In this document: in pieces, positions 10,971 to 22,409 of the stretch
Layout of the letters: each line of letters opens with the position of its first letter
How positions within the stretch are numbered: the stretch's first letter is position 1
Source: Styela clava
Taxonomy: Eukaryota; Chordata; Ascidiacea; Stolidobranchia; Styelidae
Length of the DNA stretch: 64,000 bases
NCBI RefSeq assembly: GCF_964204865.1
Contig: NC_135261.1
Span: forward strand, 14,756,001 to 14,820,000
Reading direction: 5' to 3'
Made by a program: the position numbers and the translations under genes
Notes under the pieces: model-generated
Database searches by the model: none
What the model was told of the DNA's origin: nothing
The model's input: only the letters and a program-made list of their open reading frames with translations

Positions 10971-12731
10971 TCTCGTCATTTTTTCACTGAATTCAAGTCA
11001 TTTGTCCGTTTGTTTCTTACAGAAAAAATGAAAATAACATTTGACGCTTCAGATGCATTTTTCATCCATGGAAGTCCGAACGATGACGAAAGCTTTAAAG
11101 GGAAGAAAAACTTTTAAATTATAATTTTCCAATTCATAAAATTATGTGATAAGGTTTCGGAATAAGTAATCCTCGTGGCTCGTAACATTTTAGACGTAAC
11201 AGAATATATTCCTAGGAAGTTTTTTCCTCGGCAATCGGCGAAATGTTATTACGGTTTTGTAGATTATGGGATGCTGAAATGTACCCTCGCACATCTATCG
11301 AGCTTTCCTTCATTCTTGGCGTGATAGGTTAATTCAAGAATGAAGTTCCCGCTCTAATTTTATACCTCGAGAGCACGATGGAAATGAAATTTCGTGGTAT
11401 TCCATGCACAGTTCGCTAACAACATTAATCAATACCTTGGATGTCGTGATTTGTATTCGTCAATACTATTCATCACTATGCACGAACCACGAATGATATA
11501 GTTTTGGACCATGTGAAGTGGAAAATAATTCAGAGGAGCACAAAAATCATTATTCAATGAAATCGAACAGTTTGTTCAGAAAATTAAACGCATGTAATTC
11601 AAATAAATACAATTTGAATATTCCACCAAACAATTTGAGACCAATTATTAATCCCCTGCAATTTGGCACAACATTGTTTACCGTTTGTTGATAATTTTTT
11701 TTATTAGGAAGACATCAATCCGTGTTCCCAGATTTTTTTTAATCCCCACTTTTTGTGGATTTCTATCGTTATATATCCGCGTTATATATCCGCGTTTCAT
11801 AAATGACCCAAGATACAATTAGAGCATATATTCATGTGAACATGATCTATAGATATAAATATATATATGTTTCCTCATGTTGTAAAAGCATGCTTTGTAT
11901 ACCATTGTTTGACAATCATGAAACAAACTCATTTCACTTCGAATACTTTCAGCGACAGTCGACGCTGATGAGTAGGATTGTGTCAAATTTATATTTTCTC
12001 CTACGTCCGCGTTCTGCAATTGGTTGCGAGCGCTATGGCCGCTGTTGTGATTTATTGAGAATATGCTACTGAAGTGTTTCAAAGGTCATGAACCGCAGTT
12101 TCTGTTGGAAGGCGCCGCAATGCAAAACTTATAAAAACTATTTTATATTCTACTTCAATAACAACAACCATCTGTTTTTTAGGATTACTAAGCTTTTTTC
12201 GCAATCACAAGTTATCCCAGACTCTGCCCTCAGCTCTCTCTTCTCTAAAGATATAAAATCAGCTTTAAAGTTATGGATCACAGATATTCTTTCGAAACTG
12301 TACTTTGAGACACTATTGCTGCAATTTAGTATGTATAATTGTATATATATAATAATTAATTTGTGAGACCAAGCTCAATGACTCCACCTCCTTTAGCCCC
12401 TAATGTCCACTCTTATGACTAATTTAATATTTTCAATTTGTTACTGACAATATTCACTTTTACACCAATAAACTTAAAATACTTAGTCAGCTTGAATAAA
12501 TTTCATGAACCTAAGCTAATGGGGGTAGAACTATTATGAAACGGAAGTGTAACAGTGGAAGTGATTTAAACTTGACAAGACATTTTTAAAAAGGAAGTTT
12601 ACTAAAGGACAACCGTGAAGATATAGGAATTTGCTACATGCAAGACTGGAAGTTTCCTGGTATAAATATTGTAAACTTCAAATTGTCCATATATATATAT
12701 ATAGCTGAAGTCACTATATTATATTTGAGGT
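10971..12731. other. Intergenic stretch without a recognisable gene
   Basis: AT-rich single-copy-looking DNA with a short GTTATATATCCGC duplication near 11770. Open frames at 11803-12366 lack similarity to any family I know and have no supported splice context. Confidence 0.4.
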
Positions 12732-13232
12732 TTGATCCGCAGGATGGCACTGCGCGGTAACAATTCCATCCATGATACACGAACACGGTGTACGGGGGTT
12801 CAAAACAAAGTAGTACAGGTATCTAATGTACCACAATACCGTTACGGTACTGTAGTCTTCCAGACTTCGACTGACCACCAAAACGCAATGATCACGAACG
12901 CATACCCATCACAGTCCACAAGGTGCGCAATTTTTAATTATGGTGACGACATCACAAACTAAAAATACGAATCCCATAATGCCCACAGAACAGTTTTGAA
13001 AGTAATAGCCTTCTAGCATTTAATTTTAAATGACGACAAAAACCAATCCTATGCTGGCCACAGCAATATGAAACAACCAAAAGTAATAGCCTTCTGGAGA
13101 AAAATACAATATTTAACCGAAAATTTCAAAGCAAGTGGTCCAGTAGTTAATGAAAAAAGGGATGTTTTCACATAAAGAAAAAATATACTAACAAAATGAA
13201 AGACAACAACAAAACGATATATATATATGAAC
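12732..13232. repeat. Dispersed repeat, copy A (SINE-like, ends in a TA tract)
   Basis: Shares AAGGTGCGCAATTTTT, ACGAATCCCATA(A/G)TGCCCACAG, TTTCAAAGCAA(G/T)T, GGTCCAGTA and AATATACTAACAA with the copy at about 53300-53670, in the same order. Both end in a TA tract. The two copies are diverged and contain different small indels. Confidence 0.6.
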
Positions 13233-13357
13233 GACTGACAATAAACAAAAAATTGCCAGAATTCTATAGGCTTCCTCCAGTTTTCGAAACGACTTAATTA
13301 GGACTTTAATTGCATTAAACTTAGAAGGACTTGTCCTGAATGTATGAAGACAAAAAC

Positions 13358-13389
13358 GACTGATCAATATAATATAAAATTGATCAGTC
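13358..13389. repeat. Perfect hairpin GACTGATCAAT / ATTGATCAGTC
   Basis: Eleven-base perfect inverted arms (13358-13368, 13379-13389) with a 10-base AT loop, directly before the MITE at 13400. It may be part of the same insertion or of a neighbouring one. Confidence 0.7.
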
Positions 13390-13399
13390 TTTTGTTATA

Positions 13400-13636
13400 C
13401 AGGGTGACCCAAAAACTGAAACCATAAATTGCTTAATTACTTCCACGGTAATTAAAAAAAATTGTTAAATTTTGTTTGCGCTTAAACTTTTGTTTGTGTA
13501 TAATTGTACTCAGAAGTTTCAAAAATCTTGGGTGCTTTGTAAAAAAGTTATGCTCTTTGCAGAATATAATCCAAATTACCTTCTTGGCGTTAGAGACAGA
13601 CTTGCATCCATTTTTCCGTTTTGGGGGATCACCCGG
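13400..13636. mobile_element. Tc1/mariner-type MITE, 237 bp
   Basis: The left end is CAGGGTGACCCAAAAA and the right end TTTTGGGGGATCACCCGG, imperfect inverses, with the dinucleotide TA outside both (13398-13399 and 13637-13638). Length, ends and TA target fit a mariner-derived MITE. Open frames across it are not genes. Confidence 0.7.
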
Positions 13637-13723
13637 TATATGCATTCAAAATGGAGACCAATAGTTTCACACCAAAGCTTCACAAAAAGTTATTACTATG
13701 TATTTATTATTTTGATAGAATGA

Positions 13724-14636
13724 ATTTTCTCCAAAGTGTTTTCGTTACTAAAAATTTTAATTTTCTCATTTTTATTTTTGTAAATAAAGGTGTATTTCAA
13801 AAATTTGGTTTAATTAAGTTTGAGTACTACTTTTTATCCTTGCTGTCCAAACTGTTTGGTGTGATTTTCTGTAAACTGACCTTTATAAATATATGTTTTT
13901 CAAGAATATTTCACGCATAAAATTTGACCGGACAAGAATTCTTTGAATAAACTGGACCACTAGATCAAAATATTTTCCGAAAAGAGCGCACAGCAAACAC
14001 TATTGTCAAATATAATCCCATCAAAGGAATATCACAGTGAAGCGGTTTAACAGGATTTAGTGATTTCTTCGATAAGCCAATAAAATACTAACCGATAATT
14101 TTTTGTACAGATTTTCTATTGATCCGATTGCAATTGAATTACTCGTCAGTTAAGTAAACTTAATCTGAATAACCCACAGCGCCTATTGTATAATATTAAC
14201 ATAATACATGGGTTCACACAAAAGTCCACTTGAAACCGTCTTAGATTATTTGGAATAATCTCAGCCGGCAATTTCAAAATCGCTCTCGAACATAAAAATT
14301 ACATGTAATATTAAAACCACAAAAATTTCATCTTTTGTCTGCTTTTGCAGATTAATCCAGTTTTATCCTTAGTGAAAATGAGTTGAAGGACGGGAGTTGA
14401 GAGAATCAATATTAAGATAATATGATAGAATTCACATGTTTTCCCGGAAGTTCGGATTGACGTTTTACACCCTTCCATGTCGAATTTGAAAATAGTTAAC
14501 CAGTTAATTATTATCTTTTACACACTGAATCCAAGTCGCCATCTATTAGCGATTACATAGAAAACGCTGCAATTCTCAGGTGGGATGCGAATCCATTCAA
14601 ATTCAAGCAAGTTGTCTACCACCAATCCGTTTGCAC
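13724..14636. other. Intergenic stretch, nothing recognised
   Basis: AT-rich DNA with short random frames only. Confidence 0.4.
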
Positions 14637-14720
14637 CAGGGGTCGGCAACCTACGACCCGTGGTCCAGATCTTGTCCGCGGAGTAAAATAATCCGGCCCG
14701 GGACGCTTCACTAAATTATA
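14637..14720. mobile_element. hAT-type terminus, partner end not found
   Basis: CAGGGGTCGGCAACCTACGA at 14637 followed by CCGCGG and CGGCCCGGG boxes is a typical hAT end. The preceding octamer GTTTGCAC does not recur next to an inverse terminus nearby, so the element is truncated or its other end has decayed. Confidence 0.5.
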
Positions 14721-15039
14721 GCGACAAACCGACGGTTCTGACGATGAATTAATTTTATAATCTACCTTCAGGAGTAGATTATATTCTATAGACGTAACAG
14801 AATTTATTATGAGACACACGTATAGACTGAATATATTATAACCTAACAATTTAGTCAACAGATACTCGTTTATTGAGGTGACAATTTAATTATATTTAGA
14901 CAATTGGCAAAATGAAAACGCAGAAATGTTGATGCTGAATGCAGTTGGTTCAATGCAGAAGAACCCTTGGGCAAAATAGAATAGAACATTAGACGTTCCG
15001 TCTCTTCGCGTTACATGACTTCTTGTCGATGTCAACTAT

Positions 15040-15346
15040 TATTACTTATCGATTTTAATCGGTAAGTATGTTGATAGATATTTGTCTGTCTGTCTGTGTG
15101 TATGTCTGTTAGATGCACGCGATATCTCACGGAAGCGAGATTGAATCTGCTTCAGATTTTGCATGTGCATTCATCATATCTCGGACCAAAAGCCTATTGA
15201 TTGTGGGCGAATTATGTCGTATAATTAGCGAGTTAATAATTCATTAGTGATGGACACAAGGTGTCACTATGGAGTGAGAGCGCTGTTTTGGGGGATCCCC
15301 TAACTTTCGACCGATAAGTCGTCGGTCTCTGACCGATATTCTAGTT
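15040..15346. repeat. Dispersed-repeat-like segment with GTCT tract
   Basis: A GTCTGTCTGTCTGTGTG tract near 15085 is followed by GATGCACGCGATATCTCAC and a GC-richer body, ending near CTGACCGATATTCTAG. The outer strings ATTTTAATCGGTAAG and CTTTCGACCGATAAGTCG share CGGTAAG/CGATAAG. It looks like an interspersed repeat; class unknown. Confidence 0.4.
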
Positions 15347-15349
15347 TGA

Positions 15350-18300
15350 TAATTTGGCTGATGTACTTTGGGGATAAAATGCTCTCGCACAAGTATGACG
15401 TGGCAGATGGAAATAGTATTCGGGACACTTAATCAGATATGTGGAAATGAATTTGAATTTTTGTGGTGGTTTCAAAATAGGCTACTTCTATTCAAATGAC
15501 GGTTTCAAATATTCCGAACTGACAAGAACATTGCAATCCTCATATCGTGACTCCTGAATTGGATATGTCTCGTATCTTCGCCATGATCAAATTTCAAATT
15601 AGTTGAGGTGTGTTTAAAATGCTCTGTTCTGAAAAATGTCATGATGCCGTTGCATTCCCGCTGTTCACACTATCAATGACATGGCGCACCAGTTGGCGGT
15701 CACGGACATTGCGACGATACAAATACTGGTTCGCGACAGTATATGAAGAAGAACAAAGATTGGATTGGATGTTTTCAAGTACTATCTAATTCTAAAAGAC
15801 GAGTACCGGCACTGTCTTTGGATTTCCAGGCTAAACTAGACTAATTCCTCTGCACGCCTGTGCAATAGAAGTTTGCGTCCCACCTTATAAATGTTGGAGG
15901 AAAACCGATCCATTCGGCTCTACTAACTTGTCAATTTAATAAGGATCGCTAAACCCCGCTAAGATCTACTACTAACGACAACAAACGATGGACAAAATTT
16001 GCGAACCTACTGGATACGTTGCAATGAAACCCCCAGCCGATCTTTATAGCGTATGGTATCATTGACAATGTAAATTATTTGTTATGAAAATACTTGATAT
16101 TTTGTGGAAAGAGATTATGTTATTTTTATTTATCTTCATAATACTATCTCAGTCACGCATCCTTGTTGCAACAGCCACATACGGATCCGGAATAGAAAGT
16201 AAACAAGGAGAAAGGACCTGCAGTTCAATACACAATACCATAGTACACCCGATAAATTATTTATATTAGACATTATTCACAAACGGATCACGTGTGACAA
16301 ATGTGCATTCGAAAATATTTTGTACAAGACAAATGTTGCAAGTGACAAAGAAAACTTTAAAATTTGAATATCAGGGAATCAGCATCGTAGAGCAAGCTGC
16401 TCTCATAATCAATTTGTATAAAATTATAATTGAATTTTACTTGATGGCATTCTAGTTATTTCATAAGACTTTACACTGAAAAACGCTATTTGCATTCTAT
16501 GATTGGTAAATACTTAAAATTTGTGTTGTGTTAAACATAAATAATTGATTCTGGAGTGTTTTTGATTTTCAAGGTAATGAACATGACGTATTGGTTCTGA
16601 TTCCTACAAGTCAATCATTTGACAAAACTCGTCAAGAGTAACATGAAGGAAGCATGTGTGTGTTCAACATATCATGTTTTACGTGTCATGTTTTTGTTTA
16701 CTACTACAAATTGTAATTTATCAACGATTTGAGAAAAGCTGTATGGCGTATACTGTCTCCTACGCAGGACGCCGCCGTATCATTTTCTCTCACGTTATTG
16801 AGTGAAATTCGAAAATAACAAAGAGGAAAACACGAATTTTTAGATAAGGGTTTGAATTGCTTTACTCGCTATAGTCAAGCATTGTCAAAAAAAATGTTTT
16901 ACGTACCGATCACGCTATCAGGAAATGGCTCACAGTTTTAAATTAACTAAATTAACGTGATATGCGTGCCCCGTCAATTTCCAAAGGTGAAACTCTGCAC
17001 AAATAAGCGGATTAGTTATTTCCAACACAAATATACATATATCCGTTTTATTACATCTGTTTGGATGTAATAAAATAACTAAAAAGCCTGATTTGTATTT
17101 CATCAAAAGTTACTGCAGGTACAGGCTGTTGTTATGTCTGAAGAAAACAACCATTTGTAACAGCTGGAATATTTTACCAGTCCGGGCAAGTAATACGTTT
17201 CACTGACCGATATAATAATTCATGCTGGTCGCTGAAACCATGTATTACAAAAATCAACAAATATAATTTACCAGTGCTAATCAACATTTCCCCGAGGATG
17301 TCGTTTAAAACTCAACGAGTTAACAGGAGCAAACGGGTTTATGCAAAAATCACCTTCTAACTTCCCGTTAGAAAATTCCCTTTTTTGTTGGTAAGCCTAA
17401 TGTAAACCTAATAATTAAATTTATTGGAATTTTTATATGCATGTCGTGATTTCATGTTTCATATGCATGTTTAAATTTCTAAATGAATATTTTATTAATA
17501 TAAATATTTCTGCGCAATGCACCTTAAAATAGTTTATTTCCTTTTACTCATTTTCAGTGTGTCTGTCCACCTTCAAATGACGTAATTTGACTTTGTTGAG
17601 TTCATATTTATGTACAAATATATCTCATACAAATATTCCGGTACGGGGTATTTCGTGTTAGAGCGGAAAATCATCTAAAGTTAGACATGAAATTACCCTT
17701 ATATGTTATAACTCTAATTCACAATTTGCCTCTGGCAAATGCTATTTTTTAAAACATGTTATCATTTGAAGCAAAATAAAAATAACATGATATGGAAAGA
17801 AAAAACTGTACTTAATTGCCTGGTTATTATCACTAAGAAAAATGAAAATATTCAAAGTCTCTGTGTGATTTCACCAGTTAGTGATTTTCGGGCTATTCAA
17901 AATCATATGTGGTTAGATCTTCATATGTATTCGATCGAAATAAAAGTGTTGCACGAAATATTGCAGAAATGTTGGCAATTTATCTTTTTTGGTGAACAGA
18001 TATTTTCATTGACATAACCACATTTCTAATCATATAGCTTTCATTTCTCCCAATACTCATTGTTTTGGCAATTGTGTTTGGAATGTTGCATAGTCTTAAA
18101 TCTAATCATGTTAGTTTAAATATTGCTCTCTGCCAGAATTACATTTGCCAATTATTGAGGCAATAAACTCCATGAAAATATAATAGTGAGTACTCGAGTG
18201 AACTTGCTTCGACTTAATCTTTCCTATATGTGAAATAGTTTAATTAAATACCAAGTAAACTAAACCGATCACCATGAACTCGTGTAGCACGTCCTGGCCG

Positions 18301-18959
18301 AAGGGAGAAAAAGACTATTTGTATATCTAAGCTCGCCTACGGAAATGTTTAAATATCTGTAGGTAAAACCGCATATAAGGCTAAGCATGTAATCACAATT
18401 TAATAAATTTATAACTGAAATTACATCTTTTAATAGGTAAGATACAAGCTTCTAATAATATATTGTCGCTTAAATTTCAGTAACATTGTAGCATTGTGTG
18501 AAAACGCGTAATTTATACTGTATGCTTATCATTATATTAAAATTACGATATGAAGTTTCAGTGCTACAAGTTTAAACAAGATTTATATCATGCAAATGGT
18601 ATCTAACAATTTCAACAGCTGTGTAGATGCCATGTGTGCTCTATGTATATTTTCAATAAAATTCTCTTGTCGAAATTATAATCTAGGTTACATGGGCCCC
18701 ATGCCTTGACAGCGTTGTTCGTTGATTGAGCTCCACAAAACCTTCAGCAGAATAAATATAATATTTTAAAAACTTGGGCGCAACGTAATTAATTCTGACC
18801 ATTTTACATCGGGTGTGATCATCGATACTTTTAACATCAATGGTGTGATGAATTGGGGGTGTTGGTCTCATGTCTATATTTAAATAGTCTAATACAAAGT
18901 GAAGAAAAATAACCATAGGCCATAAGAACTTCAATCCGACTGGTTTTACCTATAGATCT
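15350..18959. other. Gene-poor stretch
   Basis: No gene supported. A 61-residue frame at 16084-16269 starts with a hydrophobic run but has no homology or splice context. The rest is AT-rich DNA. Confidence 0.4.
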
Positions 18960-18967
18960 GCCTTGTC

Positions 18968-19327
18968 TAGGGCTGGGCATTTCGAATCGAATCGAATAGT
19001 AAATTATTTGAATCGGTTAAGAGCAAATTTTCGAATCGCCGTTTTACCCTTTCCGCCAATGGTCGAGGTAAATTTCACAATTTTTTTTTCATTGAAAACA
19101 TATTTTTTCAACACAAATCTGACATATGACTCTTTTCTGTATTGAGGTATTGATGAAAACTTTTTTTTTCATTGTCAGTGATGTATTCTATGTTTTCAGT
19201 AATTTATGTGTCTGGAGGACCTAAAATGATAAGAAAGTTACATACATTATCATACCTTCCAAGTTCCAAGTATTCGAGATTCGATTCGATTCTGAAATTC
19301 TCAGGTATTCGAAAATGCCCAGCCCTA
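18968..19327. mobile_element. hAT-like MITE, TAGGGCTGGGC family, copy 1 (360 bp)
   Basis: The element begins TAGGGCTGGGCATTTCGAAT and ends with the inverse ATTCGAAAATGCCCAGCCCTA, cut here to its key parts: GCATTTCGAA/TTCGAAAATGC and GCCCAGCCCTA. The octamer GCCTTGTC flanks it exactly on both sides (18960-18967 and 19328-19335). Inside are GATTCGATTCGAT-type repeats and CCGCCAATGGTCGAGG. No coding capacity. Confidence 0.92.
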
Positions 19328-19492
19328 GCCTTGTCCCATTTTACTATGCAAACAACTTGGCCGTCTATCAGTCATCAAACATTAATGGTCACCGTTACAG
19401 TATCAACTCATAAAACCCGAATATTTATTTGCTCTGTGAATGCATATAAACGATTGCATGAGCCAATATCATAAAAATAAGTTATTGTTTCA

Positions 19493-20221
19493 GGTTCCAT
19501 TACATTTGAACCCACGTACATTTGAACCCATGGCAATTGTACCTGTATGCTATTGCACCTATGGATTTTTTTTGTTTCACGGATAGTTAAACCCATACTA
19601 ACCCTAACCCATTGTTCTTCAACCTTCTTTATCGAAGTATACCTTTTACAGTTTTTCAAGAACTTTGTATACCTTACAAATACCAATGTTTATTTAAGGC
19701 GGCTGAAAATAAACAATAATTTGTAAGCACATATTGTACTGCAATATCATCATGCAATCTAATAGGCTAGCGACCGCAGGTTATAAATTTGACTGACTGC
19801 CTTAGCGTCGACGGGAATAATGTTCGACATAAATGAAACAAAGTGCATGGCAGCCGAAATCACCAACCCAGACACATGATCGTATTATCTATATAATTTG
19901 TGATGTAACAACGTGCTCACGTCGGTTCTTAGCGTTAATAACATTTTATATTTCATGTGCGGTTCCATTGTTGTCTCCGATTGAATATTTTATAATTTAT
20001 TATATATATTAGAGTTTAGATTTTCTGATTTAGGCTGTACACCTTTCGTATACCCTTTATCAGTTGTATACCCAACGTATGGTCTGGTATACACTTGGGT
20101 ATACTGTATACCCGGTTGAAGAGCACTGCCCTAACCCATGGGTTTTAGCACCCGCATATAGATTGAACCCGTGGATATACGCATGGGTTCAAATGTACAT
20201 GGGTTCAAATGTACGGTCACA
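19493..20221. mobile_element. MITE with doubled GTACATTTGAACCCA ends, 9-bp flanking repeat
   Basis: The left end has ACATTTGAACCCACG then TACATTTGAACCCATG; the right end has the inverse pair CATGGGTTCAAATGTAC / ATGGGTTCAAATGTACGG. ATTGTTTCA flanks both sides exactly (19484-19492 and 20222-20230), a 9-bp duplication of the Mutator-like or Merlin type. Inner arms share the inverse strings CCCATACTAACCCTAACCC and CCTAACCCATGGG in part. Overlapping frames on both strands are not genes. Confidence 0.75.
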
Positions 20222-20231
20222 ATTGTTTCAT

Positions 20232-21988
20232 ACATTTGCAGCGAGCGAATCCATTCATGCTGTCTAGTATCATCATAAACGAGGTGGATGGAGATCCCAA
20301 GTTACAGCACGATTAAAGTCGTAATAGCATAGCCATCTAGTGACATCGAGGTCCACATATATACTATCTACAAATATTATACAAATACTTGATTAAAATA
20401 TTTAAAATGAACGTGTCTTTGGATTGTTTAAAATTGTAAATTTGAAGGTATATAACTTTCAAGAACTTATCGTGTTCCTATTTATGTGATTTTTAACATC
20501 ACTAATCTCTGTAACTTTGTCATACCTTTGATCGGTATAAGAATTGAATTGTTTAAATTACTCCAGAGACGTGAGTACAATGTATCATACAGTATTTGCC
20601 ACAAAATCCTGCTGTTCAAAGAGCGAGTCGGCTTCAAATGATTTCAAAGACGTCGTAAAAATACTCGGTTGGGGTCATGATTCGATCAAATTTTCGAAAC
20701 TTGAAATTTAGCCGTAGTACTGCTAAATCGTCAATCTTACAACTTTGAATTAGAATAAAATAGTTTGCATACTACATATTTAAATAATATTGATTGCATT
20801 ATAAAATATTCCGTAAATGATGTCTGAGGGGAAAATCAAAATCCATGTAACAACCATGATATTTTCAAGATAGCGACAATTTTATTCATTTTTCAAATGC
20901 CAGACATATTGAACGTTGATTTACTACAGTGAAATCCCCAAGAATATTAGATTAACATTGACAAACTATACCTGTGAATCTGTGACACCGATGGTAGCGT
21001 AACAAAATTTTGACAATACAATTGGTTTCATACTGCATCATTGTTAACATTTATATGATCACGATTATTCTATCTTAAGAATTTTATGACATTACCTACG
21101 TTAATAATAATATGCATATAGTCAAAACATTTTGTCTATGGTTATTTTTAGAGCGGTACTGACGTCATTTTAGACACTGACTTGATTAAATCGTTTCATC
21201 TTTTTATGAATTTAAAGCTGCGAAAGGTTGCCTGGAATTTTAATAATTTTCCATCTATATTGTAGTTATGAAAATAGCCTAAACATTAAGCCTGTGGTCT
21301 ATTTCAACTTTTCTATAAACCATATTTTGTAAGAGAGAGCGATCACGATACTACTTTTGGAAATTGTGCATAAAAATCACATATCCGTTACAGTAAAATA
21401 AAAAAGAAGATAATGGGAATATCCTGCCTGGTTTTTGCAAAGCGCTTTTTGAAATATTTGAACAGATATATTTATCATGTACATACAATATTCTTCCGAC
21501 AGAAATTTGAGAGAAAATATAAATCAGCATGATGTGTAATTATATAATGTCCGTCAACATAACAAATCTTCTGGACTATATTAAGAACGTAGCTGATTAG
21601 GAGCGTGAACTTGAAATTCTGAATAAAAAGTTCACATATGATTGAAGTATTGGTATTTTGTCTGAGTGATTTCCTGCTTCTTTTCTATATTAACATTCTA
21701 TTTCGGAAATTATTTTAGTTGATTGATATTTATAGTTGAAGGAAAACACGTCAATATAACGTATACTATTCACTGTAAACTTTAAGGTAAACAGATATAA
21801 AAAGAACATGAATAAATTCGATTTATTTTGCACTAGATTTCCAGCAAAATTCAGACATTCATTGCTTGCTTAGTTATGATGAGAACTTTAAATTAGGCAA
21901 AAATAAATAATCAATAATAATACAATAACGAAGATGTAATATATTGACATATGGCATCTTATTTTAGCGTCTAATCAAAACTAATAAC
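20232..21988. other. Intergenic stretch, nothing recognised
   Basis: AT-rich DNA without supported genes or repeats. Confidence 0.4.
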
Positions 21989-22401
21989 TAGGGCTGGGCA
22001 TTTCGAATCGAATATTCGAATCGAATAGTAAATAATTCGAATCGGTTTAAAGCAAAATTTCGAATCGCCGCCATCTTGTTTTTTCTTTCCGCCAATGGTC
22101 GAGGTGAATTTCTCAATTTTTTATATTGGAGCCATATTTTTTTCAACGCAATTGTGACATATGACTCTTCTCTGGTGAGTTATTGATGCAAACGTGTTTT
22201 TTATTGTGTGTGAACGCTCAGCAATCTGCCTGAGGGATCTATTCTATGCTTTCAGTAATTTATGTGTCTGGAGGACCTAATATAATAAGGAAGTTACATA
22301 CAATTTTATAGCTCCTTATAGTATTCGAGATTCGATTCGATTCGAAAAAAATATTCGATTCGATTCTGAAATCATCGGGTATTCGAAAATGCCCAGCCCT
22401 A
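21989..22401. mobile_element. hAT-like MITE, TAGGGCTGGGC family, copy 2 (413 bp)
   Basis: Same ends as copy 1 (TAGGGCTGGGCATTTCGAAT and AAAATGCCCAGCCCTA) and the same internal landmarks, including CCGCCAATGGTCGAGGT and ATTTATGTGTCTGGAGGACC. Flanking octamers are CTAATAAC (21981-21988) and CTTATAAC (22402-22409), seven of eight identical. It is longer than copy 1 by extra TTCGAATCGAAT units and about 50 internal bases. Confidence 0.9.
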
Positions 22402-22409
22402 CTTATAAC

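Noticed and set aside
16084..16269. Possible small secreted peptide (61 residues, hydrophobic start)
   Set aside because: No homology, no splice or promoter support, and hydrophobic frames are common by chance in this AT-rich DNA.
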